The notes under the pieces are model-generated. The model was given only the letters and a program-made list of their open reading frames with translations. It did no database searches and had not been told where the DNA came from. A stretch of DNA of 35,967 nucleotides from a virus, in the IMG/VR virus record IMGVR_UViG_3300029259_000663, positions 1-35,967 of that record; one strand, 5' to 3'. Positions 13,627 to 22,260 of this stretch are shown here, piece by piece (the stretch's first letter is position 1; every line of letters begins with the position of its first letter). Made by a program: the position numbers and the translations under genes.

Positions 13627-13868
13627 TCGGTTTGCTTGCACATCGGTTTATGCGCTCGGCATGGGGACGCTACCTCATGCTCGGGCTTGCCATCTTGGCT
13701 GGGCTGAAAGGCTGGGGCGAGCTCAGAGAGCGCGAGGGCAGAGTTGACGCTAAAGAGCGTCAATCGCTGGAAAACATCAAAACTATGAGGAGGATGCAGG
13801 ATGCAGGCGCTGCCGTTGCTACTGATCGCCGGTCTGTCGTTACACGCTTGCGGAAGGGAAACTTCTAG
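13623..13868 (+). CDS. Inner-membrane spanin (Rz-like)
   Basis: The 81-residue product has an N-terminal membrane segment (GRYLMLGLAILAGLKGWGEL) and a charged coiled-coil tail (REREGRVDAKERQSLENIKTM), as expected for an i-spanin. The lipoprotein gene starting at 13801 overlaps its end in another frame, which is the classical Rz/Rz1 layout. It overlaps the endolysin stop by 4 nt (ATGA). Sequence similarity alone would not identify it; the assignment rests on topology and arrangement. Confidence 0.7.
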   Translation: MIGLLAHRFMRSAWGRYLMLGLAILAGLKGWGELREREGRVDAKERQSLENIKTMRRMQDAGAAVATDRRSVVTRLRKGNF

Positions 13869-14019
13869 CGTGCTGCCGATCGTGAAGGACTACCCGAACG
13901 CGGTCCAAGCGCAGGCCGCTGATGAGCTTGAGGCGCTGCCCGAGGGTTCGGTGCTGCCAGTGCTGATCGGCGACTATGCCGTGCTGCGTGAGCAGCTGCG
14001 CGCAGGCAGGGCGCAGTGA
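13801..14019 (+). CDS. Outer-membrane spanin lipoprotein (Rz1-like)
   Basis: The 72-residue product has a short lipoprotein signal with a lipobox (LSLHAC, Cys17) followed by an extended periplasmic tail. It overlaps the 3' part of the i-spanin gene by 68 nt in a shifted frame. AGGAGG directly precedes the ATG region. Together with the i-spanin it would fuse inner and outer membranes in the last step of lysis of a Gram-negative host. Confidence 0.72.
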   Translation: MQALPLLLIAGLSLHACGRETSSVLPIVKDYPNAVQAQAADELEALPEGSVLPVLIGDYAVLREQLRAGRAQ

Positions 14020-14138
14020 AATCGTCATATAAAAAAGGGTCCTTCCTCGGCCGGGAGGGCCAGTGGGTGCGCATGGTCGCAAAAAAGAATTTGTGGGTGC
14101 GCCATTTTTTCCATTTCGTTTCGTTTTAGGAGCAGCGC
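14020..14138 (+). promoter_or_regulatory. Leader region between lysis and methyltransferase genes
   Basis: The region holds a GGTCCTTCC...GGGAGGGCC stem (two G-U pairs in RNA, around 14039-14062) and two direct copies of GTGGGTGCGC (near 14062 and 14093). A GCGCCATTTTTTCC tract follows. The stem is not directly followed by a T-run, so termination is uncertain. AGGAG lies 6 nt before the TTG start of the next gene. Confidence 0.35.
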
Positions 14139-15518
14139 TTGTCTGATCTGATTTCTTACACCGACGTCGAGATGTTGCCGCCCGGTGACCTGACGCCCTA
14201 CGACCGAAACTCACGGACGCATAGCTCTGAGCAGGTCAGCCAGATCGCGGCATCGATCCGCGAGTTCGGGTTCACCAACCCGGTGCTGGTCGGCGAGGAC
14301 GGCACCATCATCGCCGGCCACGGTCGGGTGCTTGCAGCCTTAGAAATAGGGATGTCGCGGGTTCCGTGCCTCAGAATTACCGGCCTGTCAGACGAGCAGC
14401 GGCGCGCCTATATCATCGCCGACAACAAGCTGGCGCTGAACGCCGGATGGGATGATGAGCTGCTGAAGCTGGAGCTTGGCGAGCTGCGGGATCTGGGATT
14501 TGATCTTGGAGTTGTGGGTTTTGATCAATCCGAATTAGACGAGCTTTTTGTCGATCTTGACGGCCTGGAAGAGGAAGGAAAAACCGAAGACGACGAGGTG
14601 CCGCCGATCGGGGGGGACTTCGTTTCTCGGCGTGGCGATGTTTGGGTTTGCGGTGATCACCGGATCATGTGTGGCGACTCCACGGTCATGTCCGACATCG
14701 AGCGGCTGATCGGCGACGAGCTGGTCGATATGTGCTGGACCGATCCGCCCTACAACGTGAATTACGAGGGCACGGCCGGCAAGATTGAGAACGACAACAT
14801 GGGCGCGGATGCGTTCCTTGCCTTTCTGACCGATGCTTTTGTTTCTGTGTTCTCGGCCGTCAAGCCAGGCGGGGCGCTCTATGTCGCCCATGCTGACACC
14901 GAGGGGCTGCCGTTTCGCACAGCCTTCAGCTCCGCGGGCTTCAAACTGTCTGGCTGCCTGGTCTGGGTGAAGCCGAGCCTTGTCCTGGGCCGTTCGGATT
15001 ATCAGTGGCGGCACGAGCCCATCCTTTACGGCTGGAAGCCAGGCGCACCGCACCGGTGGTTTGGCGGCCGTAAGCAGACAACAGTCATCGATGCAGAGGA
15101 TCTACCGTTCGTCGTGAAAGAGGACGGGTCGCTGTTGATCGACACGGGATCCGGCCATCTGCGCGTTTCAGGTTCTGACCTTCAGATCGAGGAGCTGGTG
15201 TCTTCGGTGCTGCACCACGAAAAGCCGAGCCGCAACACCGAGCACCCGACCATGAAGCCGGTTGGGTTGGTGATGCAGTACCTGAAGAACAGCAGCCGGC
15301 GCGGTGATCTGGTCCTGGATCCGTTTGGCGGGTCGGGGAGCACGATGATTGCGGCGCAGAAAATCGGCCGTGTCGCGCGGCTGATGGAGCTGGATCCACG
15401 GTTCGCGGATGTGATCGTGAAACGCTGGCAGGATTTCACCGGGGCGCAGGCTATCCTGGAGGGCACGTCCGATCGCTTTGACGATCTGCGCGGCAAACGT
15501 GGGGAGGCTGGCAAGTGA
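14139..15518 (+). CDS. ParB-like / beta-class DNA methyltransferase fusion
   Basis: The 459-residue protein starts at TTG with AGGAG upstream. Residues about 12-105 form a ParB/sulfiredoxin-like domain (LTPYDRNSRTHS...GTIIAGHGRVLAALE). After an acidic linker comes an N4/N6-type methyltransferase: motif IV DPPY near residue 201, a target-recognition stretch with RWFGGRKQTTV, and motif I DPFGGSGST near 393. The order IV before I marks the beta class (CcrM-like). Such fusions are common in alphaproteobacterial phages, where the enzyme may protect phage DNA or mimic host GANTC methylation; the target cannot be told from sequence alone. No partner restriction gene is present. Confidence 0.88.
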   Translation: MSDLISYTDVEMLPPGDLTPYDRNSRTHSSEQVSQIAASIREFGFTNPVLVGEDGTIIAGHGRVLAALEIGMSRVPCLRITGLSDEQRRAYIIADNKLALNAGWDDELLKLELGELRDLGFDLGVVGFDQSELDELFVDLDGLEEEGKTEDDEVPPIGGDFVSRRGDVWVCGDHRIMCGDSTVMSDIERLIGDELVDMCWTDPPYNVNYEGTAGKIENDNMGADAFLAFLTDAFVSVFSAVKPGGALYVAHADTEGLPFRTAFSSAGFKLSGCLVWVKPSLVLGRSDYQWRHEPILYGWKPGAPHRWFGGRKQTTVIDAEDLPFVVKEDGSLLIDTGSGHLRVSGSDLQIEELVSSVLHHEKPSRNTEHPTMKPVGLVMQYLKNSSRRGDLVLDPFGGSGSTMIAAQKIGRVARLMELDPRFADVIVKRWQDFTGAQAILEGTSDRFDDLRGKRGEAGK

Positions 15519-15564
15519 CAAGGCGCGTAGGTTGGCTGCCCGCACTGGATTGCTCGGATGTTGA

Positions 15565-16071
15565 ATGAGCAGCTCGGGCAACCCAACATATCCGGTCAGT
15601 GTGATTGCGAAGCTGCTGAAGCTGACCGAACGCCGGGTCCAGCAGCTGTCGAAGGAGGGCGTGATCCCGAAGGCCGAACACGGCCGCTATGAGCTTGCGG
15701 CCGCGGTGCAAGGCTATGTCGGGTACCTGCAGGAACGGATCGCGCCGCGCGGTGCTGACGGTGATCCGGAAAAGGCCGACTACCATACCGAAAAGGCGCG
15801 GCTGACCAAGTCGCAGGCCGACATGGCGGAAATGGAAGCGGCGAAGATGCGCGGTGCCCTGGTGGATGCCGAGCAGATGAAGGAGGCCCTGGATCTGGTG
15901 ATCGCCGAGGTCCGCGCCAATCTACTGAACAACGCGCCCACTCGGATCGCGGCGCGCGCGAAGTCAGAAAAGAAAGAGGCTTCGATCAAGCTCATCGCAA
16001 AGGAAGAGATCGGTGCGGCTCTGCGCAAGCTGTCGACCACTGATCCGACTTCGCTGGTGGGAGCTGACTGA
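15565..16071 (+). CDS. terS: Terminase small subunit (Nu1-like)
   Basis: The 168-residue protein has an N-terminal winged helix-turn-helix (PVSVIAKLLKLTERRVQQLSKEGVIPK) and a middle helix rich in charged residues (KARLTKSQADMAEMEAAKMRG), as in lambda gpNu1-type small terminases, which recognise the packaging site. It lies directly before, and overlaps by one base, the large subunit. The packaging (cos/pac) sequence is probably nearby, often just upstream, in 15519-15564. Confidence 0.85.
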   Translation: MSSSGNPTYPVSVIAKLLKLTERRVQQLSKEGVIPKAEHGRYELAAAVQGYVGYLQERIAPRGADGDPEKADYHTEKARLTKSQADMAEMEAAKMRGALVDAEQMKEALDLVIAEVRANLLNNAPTRIAARAKSEKKEASIKLIAKEEIGAALRKLSTTDPTSLVGAD

Positions 16072-17990
16072 TGTCCTGGCCATTTGGTAGCGCCGCTCTG
16101 ATGGTGGCCACTTCGTTTCTCGCAGGCTTGGCACCGCCCCCCGACCTGAAGCCGTCCGAGTGGGCGGAGCAGTCAGTTCAAATCCCCGTCGGCAATGCGA
16201 TCCCTGGTCTGATCAGTTTCGACAACGCGCCGTATCAGCGCGAGCCATTGGACATGACAGCCGACCCATCGTGTCACCGGATCACGCTCAAATGGGGCGC
16301 GCAGGTTGGCAAGACGCAGCTGGCTCTCTGTGCTCAGGGTTTCAAGATCGTGCATGACCCGGTGTCTCAGCTGATGATGCAGCCGTCGGAAGGTGATTTG
16401 CAGACATGGCTGACGACGAAGTTCAACCCGCTGGTCGAAGCCAACCCCGACCTTGAGACTCGGATCGCCACCCCGCGGGCGCGCAAGGGAGTGAACAACA
16501 CGCGGATGAAGTCCTACCCGGGCGGCTTCATCATGTTCGCCTGGTCCGGATCGCCCAAGACGCAGCGCGGCCGGTCTGCGCCGTTCATCGTCTGCGATGA
16601 AACCGACGGCTACGATCGCACGGCCGAAGGCCATCCCGTCGGTCTGCTGTGGGAGCGGGCCAACACCTTTGATGATCAGCGCAAGCTGGTAGAGATTTCG
16701 ACGCCAACAATCCGCGGGATTTCGTGGATCGATCATGCCTACGAGCAGGGGGACCAGCGTCAGTTCCATGTGGCCTGTCCGCAGTGCGATGCCGTCCAGA
16801 CGATCGAGTGGTCAAACGTCAAATGGCAAAAGAACGCGGACGGCGAGCACATGCCTGAGAGCGCGTATTACGAGTGCCGGGCGAATGGCTGTGTTTGGTC
16901 CGACACTGATCGGTACTTTGCCATCCGAAACGCCGAGCGGCTGGGGCATGGGTGGAAGGCAAAGAAGCCGTTCCGGGGGCATGCGTCCTATCATCTCAAC
17001 GGGCTCTATTCCTGCTTTGTGAAGCTGAAGATGATCGTGCAGTCGTTCCTGGACAAGAAAGCGGCCGGGGATCTGCAGACCTTCGTCAACGTCACGCTTG
17101 CCGAAGCCTGGGAGGAAGAGGCCGAGACGCTCGAGGTCGAGCAGCTGATCGCGCGCGCCGAGCCATTCCCATCGAAGGTTCCGATGGAAGTCGGCGTCCA
17201 GACCTGCGGTGTCGACATGCAGGAGGATCGCCTCGAGCTTGAGCGCGTCGGCTGGGGGTTGGGCGAGGAAAGTTGGAGCCTCGATCATCAAGTGTTCTGG
17301 GGCGATCCGCTTAAACCCGAAGTCTGGAACCAGCTCTTTGACTATCTCGATCAAACCTTCGAGCACGAATCCGGGGCGCAGATGCGGATTGCATCTGCCT
17401 GTGTCGATACCGGTGGTTCCGGTGGCTTGACCCAAGCAGCCTATGAGCAGCTGCGCGGGAAGCAGCGGCGCAACATCTTTGCCATCAAGGGGGGCAAGGG
17501 GTGGGACAATCCGATCGCGTCTGCGCCAAAGAAGTCCAAGTCGGGCAAGCGCGCGCGGCCGGTGACCTTGTTCACGATCGGGGTCAATGACGCCAAGCTG
17601 ATTGTGATGCGCCGGGCAAAGCAAGATACGCCCGGGCAGGGCTATTGCCACTGGCCTGTCGATCGGGATCCGGAGTGGTTTCACCAGCTGACGGCCGAGC
17701 GGTTGGTGACCCGCTTCGTGCGGGGCTTCCCAATCCGCGAGTGGAAGAAAACCCGCGACCGAAACGAGGCGCTCGATTGTCGGGTCTATGCCTATGCCGC
17801 GCTGAAAATCTTAAACCCGAATATCTTGGTGCGTCTGCGCCGGCTCAAACCCGACGACGATCATGTTGCGGAGGATGAAACGGCCGCGGGGGAACCGCCA
17901 GAGGAAGCGAAGCCAAAGGCTCGCAAGACTAGGAGAGGTAAAACGCGCCGCACACGACCTCGTGGATCAGGGCGGATCAACAATAGGTAG
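16071..17990 (+). CDS. terL: Terminase large subunit (lambda GpA-like)
   Basis: The 639-residue packaging motor/nuclease has PPDLKPSEWAEQSVQIP at the N-terminus, typical of GpA. The P-loop-like WGAQVGKTQ comes near residue 83, and a Walker-B-like FIVCDETDGYD near 175. The C-terminal half carries the nuclease region (TCGVDMQEDRLELERVGWG and a later Asp-rich part). The last 60 residues are very basic (KARKTRRGKTRRTRPRG) and follow the in-frame Gly-Glu-Pro-Pro-Glu-Glu encoded by the dispersed 17-nt block. GpA-like terminases usually make cohesive ends; whether this phage does is not visible. Confidence 0.92.
   Translation: MSWPFGSAALMVATSFLAGLAPPPDLKPSEWAEQSVQIPVGNAIPGLISFDNAPYQREPLDMTADPSCHRITLKWGAQVGKTQLALCAQGFKIVHDPVSQLMMQPSEGDLQTWLTTKFNPLVEANPDLETRIATPRARKGVNNTRMKSYPGGFIMFAWSGSPKTQRGRSAPFIVCDETDGYDRTAEGHPVGLLWERANTFDDQRKLVEISTPTIRGISWIDHAYEQGDQRQFHVACPQCDAVQTIEWSNVKWQKNADGEHMPESAYYECRANGCVWSDTDRYFAIRNAERLGHGWKAKKPFRGHASYHLNGLYSCFVKLKMIVQSFLDKKAAGDLQTFVNVTLAEAWEEEAETLEVEQLIARAEPFPSKVPMEVGVQTCGVDMQEDRLELERVGWGLGEESWSLDHQVFWGDPLKPEVWNQLFDYLDQTFEHESGAQMRIASACVDTGGSGGLTQAAYEQLRGKQRRNIFAIKGGKGWDNPIASAPKKSKSGKRARPVTLFTIGVNDAKLIVMRRAKQDTPGQGYCHWPVDRDPEWFHQLTAERLVTRFVRGFPIREWKKTRDRNEALDCRVYAYAALKILNPNILVRLRRLKPDDDHVAEDETAAGEPPEEAKPKARKTRRGKTRRTRPRGSGRINNR
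17889..17905 (+). repeat. Dispersed 17-nt block, copy 2
   Basis: GGGGAACCGCCAGAGGA, within the last 35 codons of the large terminase and read as G-E-P-P-E-E. It begins 101 nt before the terminase stop, and the next gene starts 91 nt after it. GCGG-GGGAA-CCGC can form a short hairpin. Confidence 0.85.
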
Positions 17991-17996
17991 TCAGGT

Positions 17997-18536
17997 TTGC
18001 TCCATCAGTTTCCCAGCTCAGTCACGGCCGGCTTAAGCATCAAGGCAGAGGTGCATGTCGATGCATATCCGGCACCCGAGTGGACGTTGACGGCGATCAT
18101 CCGTGGTCCGTCTTCGATCGATCTGGAAGCGGCACCGCTCGGGTCTGGGCATTTGTTCGCCGAAACCGCGGCCGTCACCTCGGGTTGGGACGCTGGCACC
18201 TATGCGGTGTCGGTCCGTGCCGTCTCTGGGGAGGATGTGCATGAGGTCGAAGCCGGCCAGCTGACCATCGCTGCGGATCTGGTATCGGTCGATGCCGGGT
18301 TTGAGGCACGTGGTCATGCGCAGCGCGTGCTTGCCTCGATCGAGGCGGTCATCGAGGGGCGCGCCACGAAGGATCAGGAGAGCTACGCGATTAACGGCCG
18401 GTCGCTGGTCCGTACATCGATCGCTGATCTGTTGTTGCTGCGCGATCGGTATAAGCGCGAGATCGCGCGCGAGAGCCCCAATGGAAAGCGCCGACGTCTG
18501 ACCGGCCGGCAGGTTAAAGTGAGGTTTGGTCGCTGA
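17997..18536 (+). CDS. Head-tail connector (gpW-like) with beta-rich front
   Basis: The 179-residue protein (TTG start) has an immunoglobulin-like beta-rich N-terminal half, about residues 10-90, with alternating Val/Thr strands. The C-terminal part resembles gpW-type head completion proteins: RATKDQESYAINGRSLVRTSIADLLLLRDRYKREIA. Position between terminase and portal is the normal place of lambda W. The Ig-like addition is not present in lambda W. The real start could be a little downstream, as TTG is rare and lacks a clear ribosome-binding site. Confidence 0.65.
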   Translation: MLHQFPSSVTAGLSIKAEVHVDAYPAPEWTLTAIIRGPSSIDLEAAPLGSGHLFAETAAVTSGWDAGTYAVSVRAVSGEDVHEVEAGQLTIAADLVSVDAGFEARGHAQRVLASIEAVIEGRATKDQESYAINGRSLVRTSIADLLLLRDRYKREIARESPNGKRRRLTGRQVKVRFGR

Positions 18537-20164
18537 TGTTTGGTTTTGGAAAAGCGCGCGATTCCGGCGAGGGCAACCGCCAGGAGCCGAGCGCACCCGT
18601 GGTCATGGTCGAGAGCTCGATCCCGAAGGTGAGCCGGCGCAATAAGCCGATGCGCCCCGCGGTGGGTAAGCGCGGGTTCGACGCTGCGATCTCTGATCGG
18701 CTGACTTCGAATTGGTCAACCACTCCGCTGACGGCGGACCAGGTCATCGACCGCAATCAGCGTGTCCTGGTCGCGCGATCGCGAGAGGAGGCGCAGAAGA
18801 ACGACTATCTGAAATCCTTCCTGCGTCTGTGCGATCAGAATATTGTTGGTCACCGCGGCTTTGCGCTTCAGGCGCAGGCACGTGACAATAACGGTGCGCT
18901 CGATCGGGGGGCAAACGAAGCACTCGAGGCGTGGTGGCGCAAATGGCAGCGGGCTTCCAACTGCGATATCACGGGCAAGCGCAGCTTTCGGATGATCTGC
19001 AAGGGGGCGGTCAAAACCGCTGCCAAAGACGGCGAGTTCATGATCCGCGAAATCCGCGGCCGTAACGCGGGGCCCATGCGCTATGCGCTGCAGGTGCTGG
19101 ATCCGCAGCGGTGCCCGGTCGACTATAACGTCGACCGCCTCGCCAATGGTCGTTTCGTGCGCCAGGGGATTGAGTTCAGCCGGGAAGGTCGGCCGCTGGC
19201 GTTCTACTTCATGACGGGTGATCCGGCCGGCTCCGGCTACACGTTCAACGGGACTAGCCTCGATCGGGTGCCGGCCGATGAGATCATTCATGGGTTCTTG
19301 GAAGATATCACGGGCCAGCGCCGGGGCATTCCCTGGGCGGCCACGTCGCTGTGGCGTCTGCACATGCTGGGCGGGTTGGAAAATGCGGCGCTGACCAGCG
19401 CGCGAACCGGCGCGTCGGTCGGTGGTTTCCTCGAGTGGGAAGAAGGCTATGGGCCTGAACCCGATGAGGAACAGCAAGAGGACGAAGAGCTCTACATCGA
19501 AAGCGCGGGTGGTGTGTTCCAAGAGCTGCCGACGGGCCTGAAATCAAAGGCATTCACCCAGCAGTATCCCTCGGGCGAGTTCGCCCCGTTCCATAAGTCG
19601 ATGCTGCGCGGTGCCGGTGCTGGCATGGGTGTGGCCTATGTCAGCTTTGCCAATGATCTAGAGGGGGTGAATTTCAGCTCAATCCGCCAGGGCGTCCTGG
19701 ATGAGCGCGATCACTGGATGGATCTGCAAGAGTGGCTGATCGAGACGTTGATCGATCGCTGCTATCAGTCGGCGCTCGAGCCTGCGCTGTTGATGGGGCT
19801 GGTCGTGAATAACTCGATCCGGCTGCGTCCGGAGCGCATCGAGAAGTTCCGCAATGTCTACTGGCAGGGCCGTCGTTGGGCATGGGTTGATCCGACCAAA
19901 GACGTGAAAGCGGAAATCGACGCCAAGAATAACATGCTCACATCGCCGTCTGAAATCATCCGGCGTCGCGGCGATGATCCCGACACCACCTGGCGCACCT
20001 ATGCCGACGATATCCAAGCCATGCGCAAGGCCGGCATCCCCGATGACTTCATCATGGCCTCGGTTCTGGGCGTGGTGCCTGGCGCTGTTCGGCCGCCAGC
20101 TGGCGATGCAAATCAAGAAGAGGACGAGTCCGATGACAAAAATGAAACTCCTGACGACGAATAG
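18536..20164 (+). CDS. Portal protein (lambda B-like)
   Basis: The 542-residue protein corresponds to the lambda-type portal family: LRLCDQNIVGHRGFALQAQA near the front, a core with FRMICKGAVKTAAKDGEFMIRE, ADEIIHGFLEDITGQRRGIPW, a GVAYVSFANDLEGVNFSSIR region, and WVDPTKDVKAEIDAKNNML near the end. The acidic C-terminus overlaps the protease start by 32 nt. It forms the dodecameric DNA channel at one capsid vertex. Its start overlaps the previous stop (TGATG). Confidence 0.93.
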   Translation: MFGFGKARDSGEGNRQEPSAPVVMVESSIPKVSRRNKPMRPAVGKRGFDAAISDRLTSNWSTTPLTADQVIDRNQRVLVARSREEAQKNDYLKSFLRLCDQNIVGHRGFALQAQARDNNGALDRGANEALEAWWRKWQRASNCDITGKRSFRMICKGAVKTAAKDGEFMIREIRGRNAGPMRYALQVLDPQRCPVDYNVDRLANGRFVRQGIEFSREGRPLAFYFMTGDPAGSGYTFNGTSLDRVPADEIIHGFLEDITGQRRGIPWAATSLWRLHMLGGLENAALTSARTGASVGGFLEWEEGYGPEPDEEQQEDEELYIESAGGVFQELPTGLKSKAFTQQYPSGEFAPFHKSMLRGAGAGMGVAYVSFANDLEGVNFSSIRQGVLDERDHWMDLQEWLIETLIDRCYQSALEPALLMGLVVNNSIRLRPERIEKFRNVYWQGRRWAWVDPTKDVKAEIDAKNNMLTSPSEIIRRRGDDPDTTWRTYADDIQAMRKAGIPDDFIMASVLGVVPGAVRPPAGDANQEEDESDDKNETPDDE

Positions 20165-22196
20165 CGGCTTGGCCGCTGCGTTGATCGGCACCGCTCTGAC
20201 CCGGTCGGTGACCGTGGAGCAGGTCAACGCGAACCGCGGCGGGGCACCGTTGCGCCGGCAGGCGGCGGTGCGCACGATCGATGAAGAGGCGCGCACCGTT
20301 GAAGTGGCGTTCAGCTCTGAGGAACCGGTCGCGCGCTGGTTCGGCGATGAAATCCTGGACCACTCGCCGGGGGCAATGTCGGACGCGCGCCTGCACAATG
20401 GCGCGGCCGTGCTCTGGAACCACAACCCCGATATCCAGATCGGAGTGGTCGAGACGTCGTCTGTCGACGGTGATCGTCGCGGCCGTGCCGTTTTGCGGTT
20501 CGGCCGTTCTGCCAAGGCTGCCGAAATCTGGGCCGATATCGTGGACGGCGTGATCCGTCACGTGTCGGTCGGCTACTTCGTGCGCGCAATCAAGACCGAA
20601 GAGGTCGAAGGCGAGCGCGACAAGGTCACGATCATCGATTGGGAGCCGTTTGAAATCTCGATGGTGAGCGTTCCTGCGGATGCATCTGTGGGGGTCGGTC
20701 GATCGGCGGGGGAACCGCCAGAGGAACCGACGGGCGATGGCTCCAATACTCCAAACCATTCTCAAACGCGCACAGCGCAAACTGAAACAGAAGGATCAGG
20801 CGATATGAACATTCGCATTCTCCGCAACGCAGCCGGTCACCTGGTCCGTGCCAAGGTGGACGACAACGGCAACATCGTGGAAGAGATCGAGGTGCTTGAG
20901 CGGGCATCCGAAACACAGGCGCTGGTGACGCGCGGCCAAGAAGCCGAGCAGACCCGCGTTGCGGCATTGCTGGAAATGGGCGAGCAGTATTCGGCGCAGC
21001 AGCTGGCAGCTGACGCGATCCGCGGCAGCACGTCCGTCGATGAATTCACCCGCACTCTGCTCGATCACGTTGGTGGTGGACGCGGGAATGGCAACGGCAA
21101 CAGCGGCCGTTCCGATGATACTGGCAACCGCGCATTGGATGACAACGCAGGCGTAGTTGGCATGACGGACTCCGAGGTGGGTCGGTTTAGCTTTCTTCGG
21201 GCAGCTCGGGCCTTGCTCAATCCAAGCGACCGGTCAGCACAAGCCGCAGCTGCATTCGAATTCGAAGCATCGGCGGCCGCGCAGGAAACGATGGGGCGCA
21301 GCTCCGAAGGGATCACAGTCCCCGTCGACGTCCTGACCCGCGCGCTGAATACGTCGACCTCCGGTGCCACGCCGGGCGACACAGGCGGGTTCTTGATCGA
21401 TACCAATCTGGCCACGCAGTCCTTTATCGAAATGCTTCGCAACCGCGCCACATTGCTGCAGCTGGGGACGCCGATGGGCGGTCTGGTCGGCAATCTGGAT
21501 GTGCCTGGCCAAACCGGCTCGGGTAACGTGTTTATCGTCGGCGAAGACGAAGATGTGGGCGAGGGCAGCATGGACGCCGGGCTGGTTAAAATGAGCCCGA
21601 CCACCATTGGCGTCTTTGGCCGGGTGACGCGCCGCATGATGCAGCAGTCCTCAATGGATGTTGAGCTGCAGTTCCGCAGCTCTTTGGCGACGGATCTGGC
21701 GCTCGGTATCGATTGGTACGGCTACTATGGCGACGGCGTCGGGAATAACCCCCTGGGCATTCTGAACCACTCGGGTATCAACGCCTTGGCCTTCGCGGAT
21801 ATTCAGCCGACCTATGCGGAGATCATCGAAATGGAGAGCGAGGTCGCACTCGACAACGCTCTGACGGATTCGGTGCGCTACGTGGGTAACTCCAAGTTCC
21901 GCGGTCACTGCAAGTCGACCGAGAAGTTTGCCAACTCGAATGGCCAGACGATCTGGGAAGACGGCGGTACCGTGAACGGGTCGACAGCAGAAATTACCAA
22001 TCAGTTCGATAACGGCGATGTGCTGTTTGGCAACCTGCGCGATGTCTACATCGGCCTGTGGGGCGCGCTGGATATCCTGGTCGATCCCTATACCCAGTCG
22101 CTGTCGGGGACGCGCCGCGTTGTGCTGCACCAAGACTTCGATATTGCCGCGCGCCGCACCGAGAGCTTCTGCCTCGGCCGCAAGCCGACGGCATAA
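20133..22196 (+). CDS. Prohead protease fused to HK97-type major capsid protein
   Basis: From the ATG at 20133 (AGAGGACGAG upstream) this frame gives 687 residues. Residues about 30-190 are a U35/S78-type prohead protease with the candidate His in LHNGAAVLWNHNP and Ser in RHVSVGY. A linker (190-224) contains the G-E-P-P-E-E of the dispersed block. From M225 comes a helical delta-like scaffold segment (VDDNGNIVEEIEVLERA...). The HK97-fold capsid protein runs from about 330 on (VDVLTRALNTSTSGATPGDTGGFLI...GTRRVVLHQDFD). AAGGA lies 9 nt before the in-frame ATG at 20805, so the 463-residue capsid precursor could be made separately. Confidence 0.9.
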   Translation: MTKMKLLTTNSGLAAALIGTALTRSVTVEQVNANRGGAPLRRQAAVRTIDEEARTVEVAFSSEEPVARWFGDEILDHSPGAMSDARLHNGAAVLWNHNPDIQIGVVETSSVDGDRRGRAVLRFGRSAKAAEIWADIVDGVIRHVSVGYFVRAIKTEEVEGERDKVTIIDWEPFEISMVSVPADASVGVGRSAGEPPEEPTGDGSNTPNHSQTRTAQTETEGSGDMNIRILRNAAGHLVRAKVDDNGNIVEEIEVLERASETQALVTRGQEAEQTRVAALLEMGEQYSAQQLAADAIRGSTSVDEFTRTLLDHVGGGRGNGNGNSGRSDDTGNRALDDNAGVVGMTDSEVGRFSFLRAARALLNPSDRSAQAAAAFEFEASAAAQETMGRSSEGITVPVDVLTRALNTSTSGATPGDTGGFLIDTNLATQSFIEMLRNRATLLQLGTPMGGLVGNLDVPGQTGSGNVFIVGEDEDVGEGSMDAGLVKMSPTTIGVFGRVTRRMMQQSSMDVELQFRSSLATDLALGIDWYGYYGDGVGNNPLGILNHSGINALAFADIQPTYAEIIEMESEVALDNALTDSVRYVGNSKFRGHCKSTEKFANSNGQTIWEDGGTVNGSTAEITNQFDNGDVLFGNLRDVYIGLWGALDILVDPYTQSLSGTRRVVLHQDFDIAARRTESFCLGRKPTA
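20709..20725 (+). repeat. Dispersed 17-nt block, copy 3
   Basis: GGGGAACCGCCAGAGGA in the linker between the protease and capsid parts, read as G-E-P-P-E-E. GGCGG-GGGAA-CCGCC gives a 5-bp stem. It is 79 nt before the internal capsid start with its ribosome-binding site, so it sits at a former or hidden gene junction. Confidence 0.85.
20791..20807 (+). promoter_or_regulatory. Internal ribosome-binding site and ATG for capsid protein
   Basis: AAGGA (20791-20795) is followed after 9 nt by the in-frame ATG at 20805. This would start the 463-residue capsid precursor (MNIRILRNAAGHLVRAKV...) separately from the protease fusion. Capsid protein is needed in hundreds of copies and protease in few, which gives a reason for a second start. 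Confidence 0.5.
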
Positions 22197-22203
22197 CGAT
22201 CTG

Positions 22204-22224
22204 AGCCGGCCGATCAGGCCGGTT
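22204..22224 (+). terminator. Hairpin after the capsid gene
   Basis: AGCCGGCC-GATCA-GGCCGGTT pairs over 8 positions (one G-U). It is followed by a pyrimidine-rich stretch without a clean T-run (TCGCTCCCTCTGACCTCTTT). It might attenuate transcription or protect the 3' end of the abundant capsid message rather than stop transcription completely. Confidence 0.4.
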
Positions 22225-22260
22225 CGCTCCCTCTGACCTCTTTAATCTTAGGAATTCAAA

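Noticed and set aside
18716-19522. Long minus-strand frames in the head and tail region
   Set aside because: They are antisense to well-recognised structural genes and reflect the GC-rich codon pattern.
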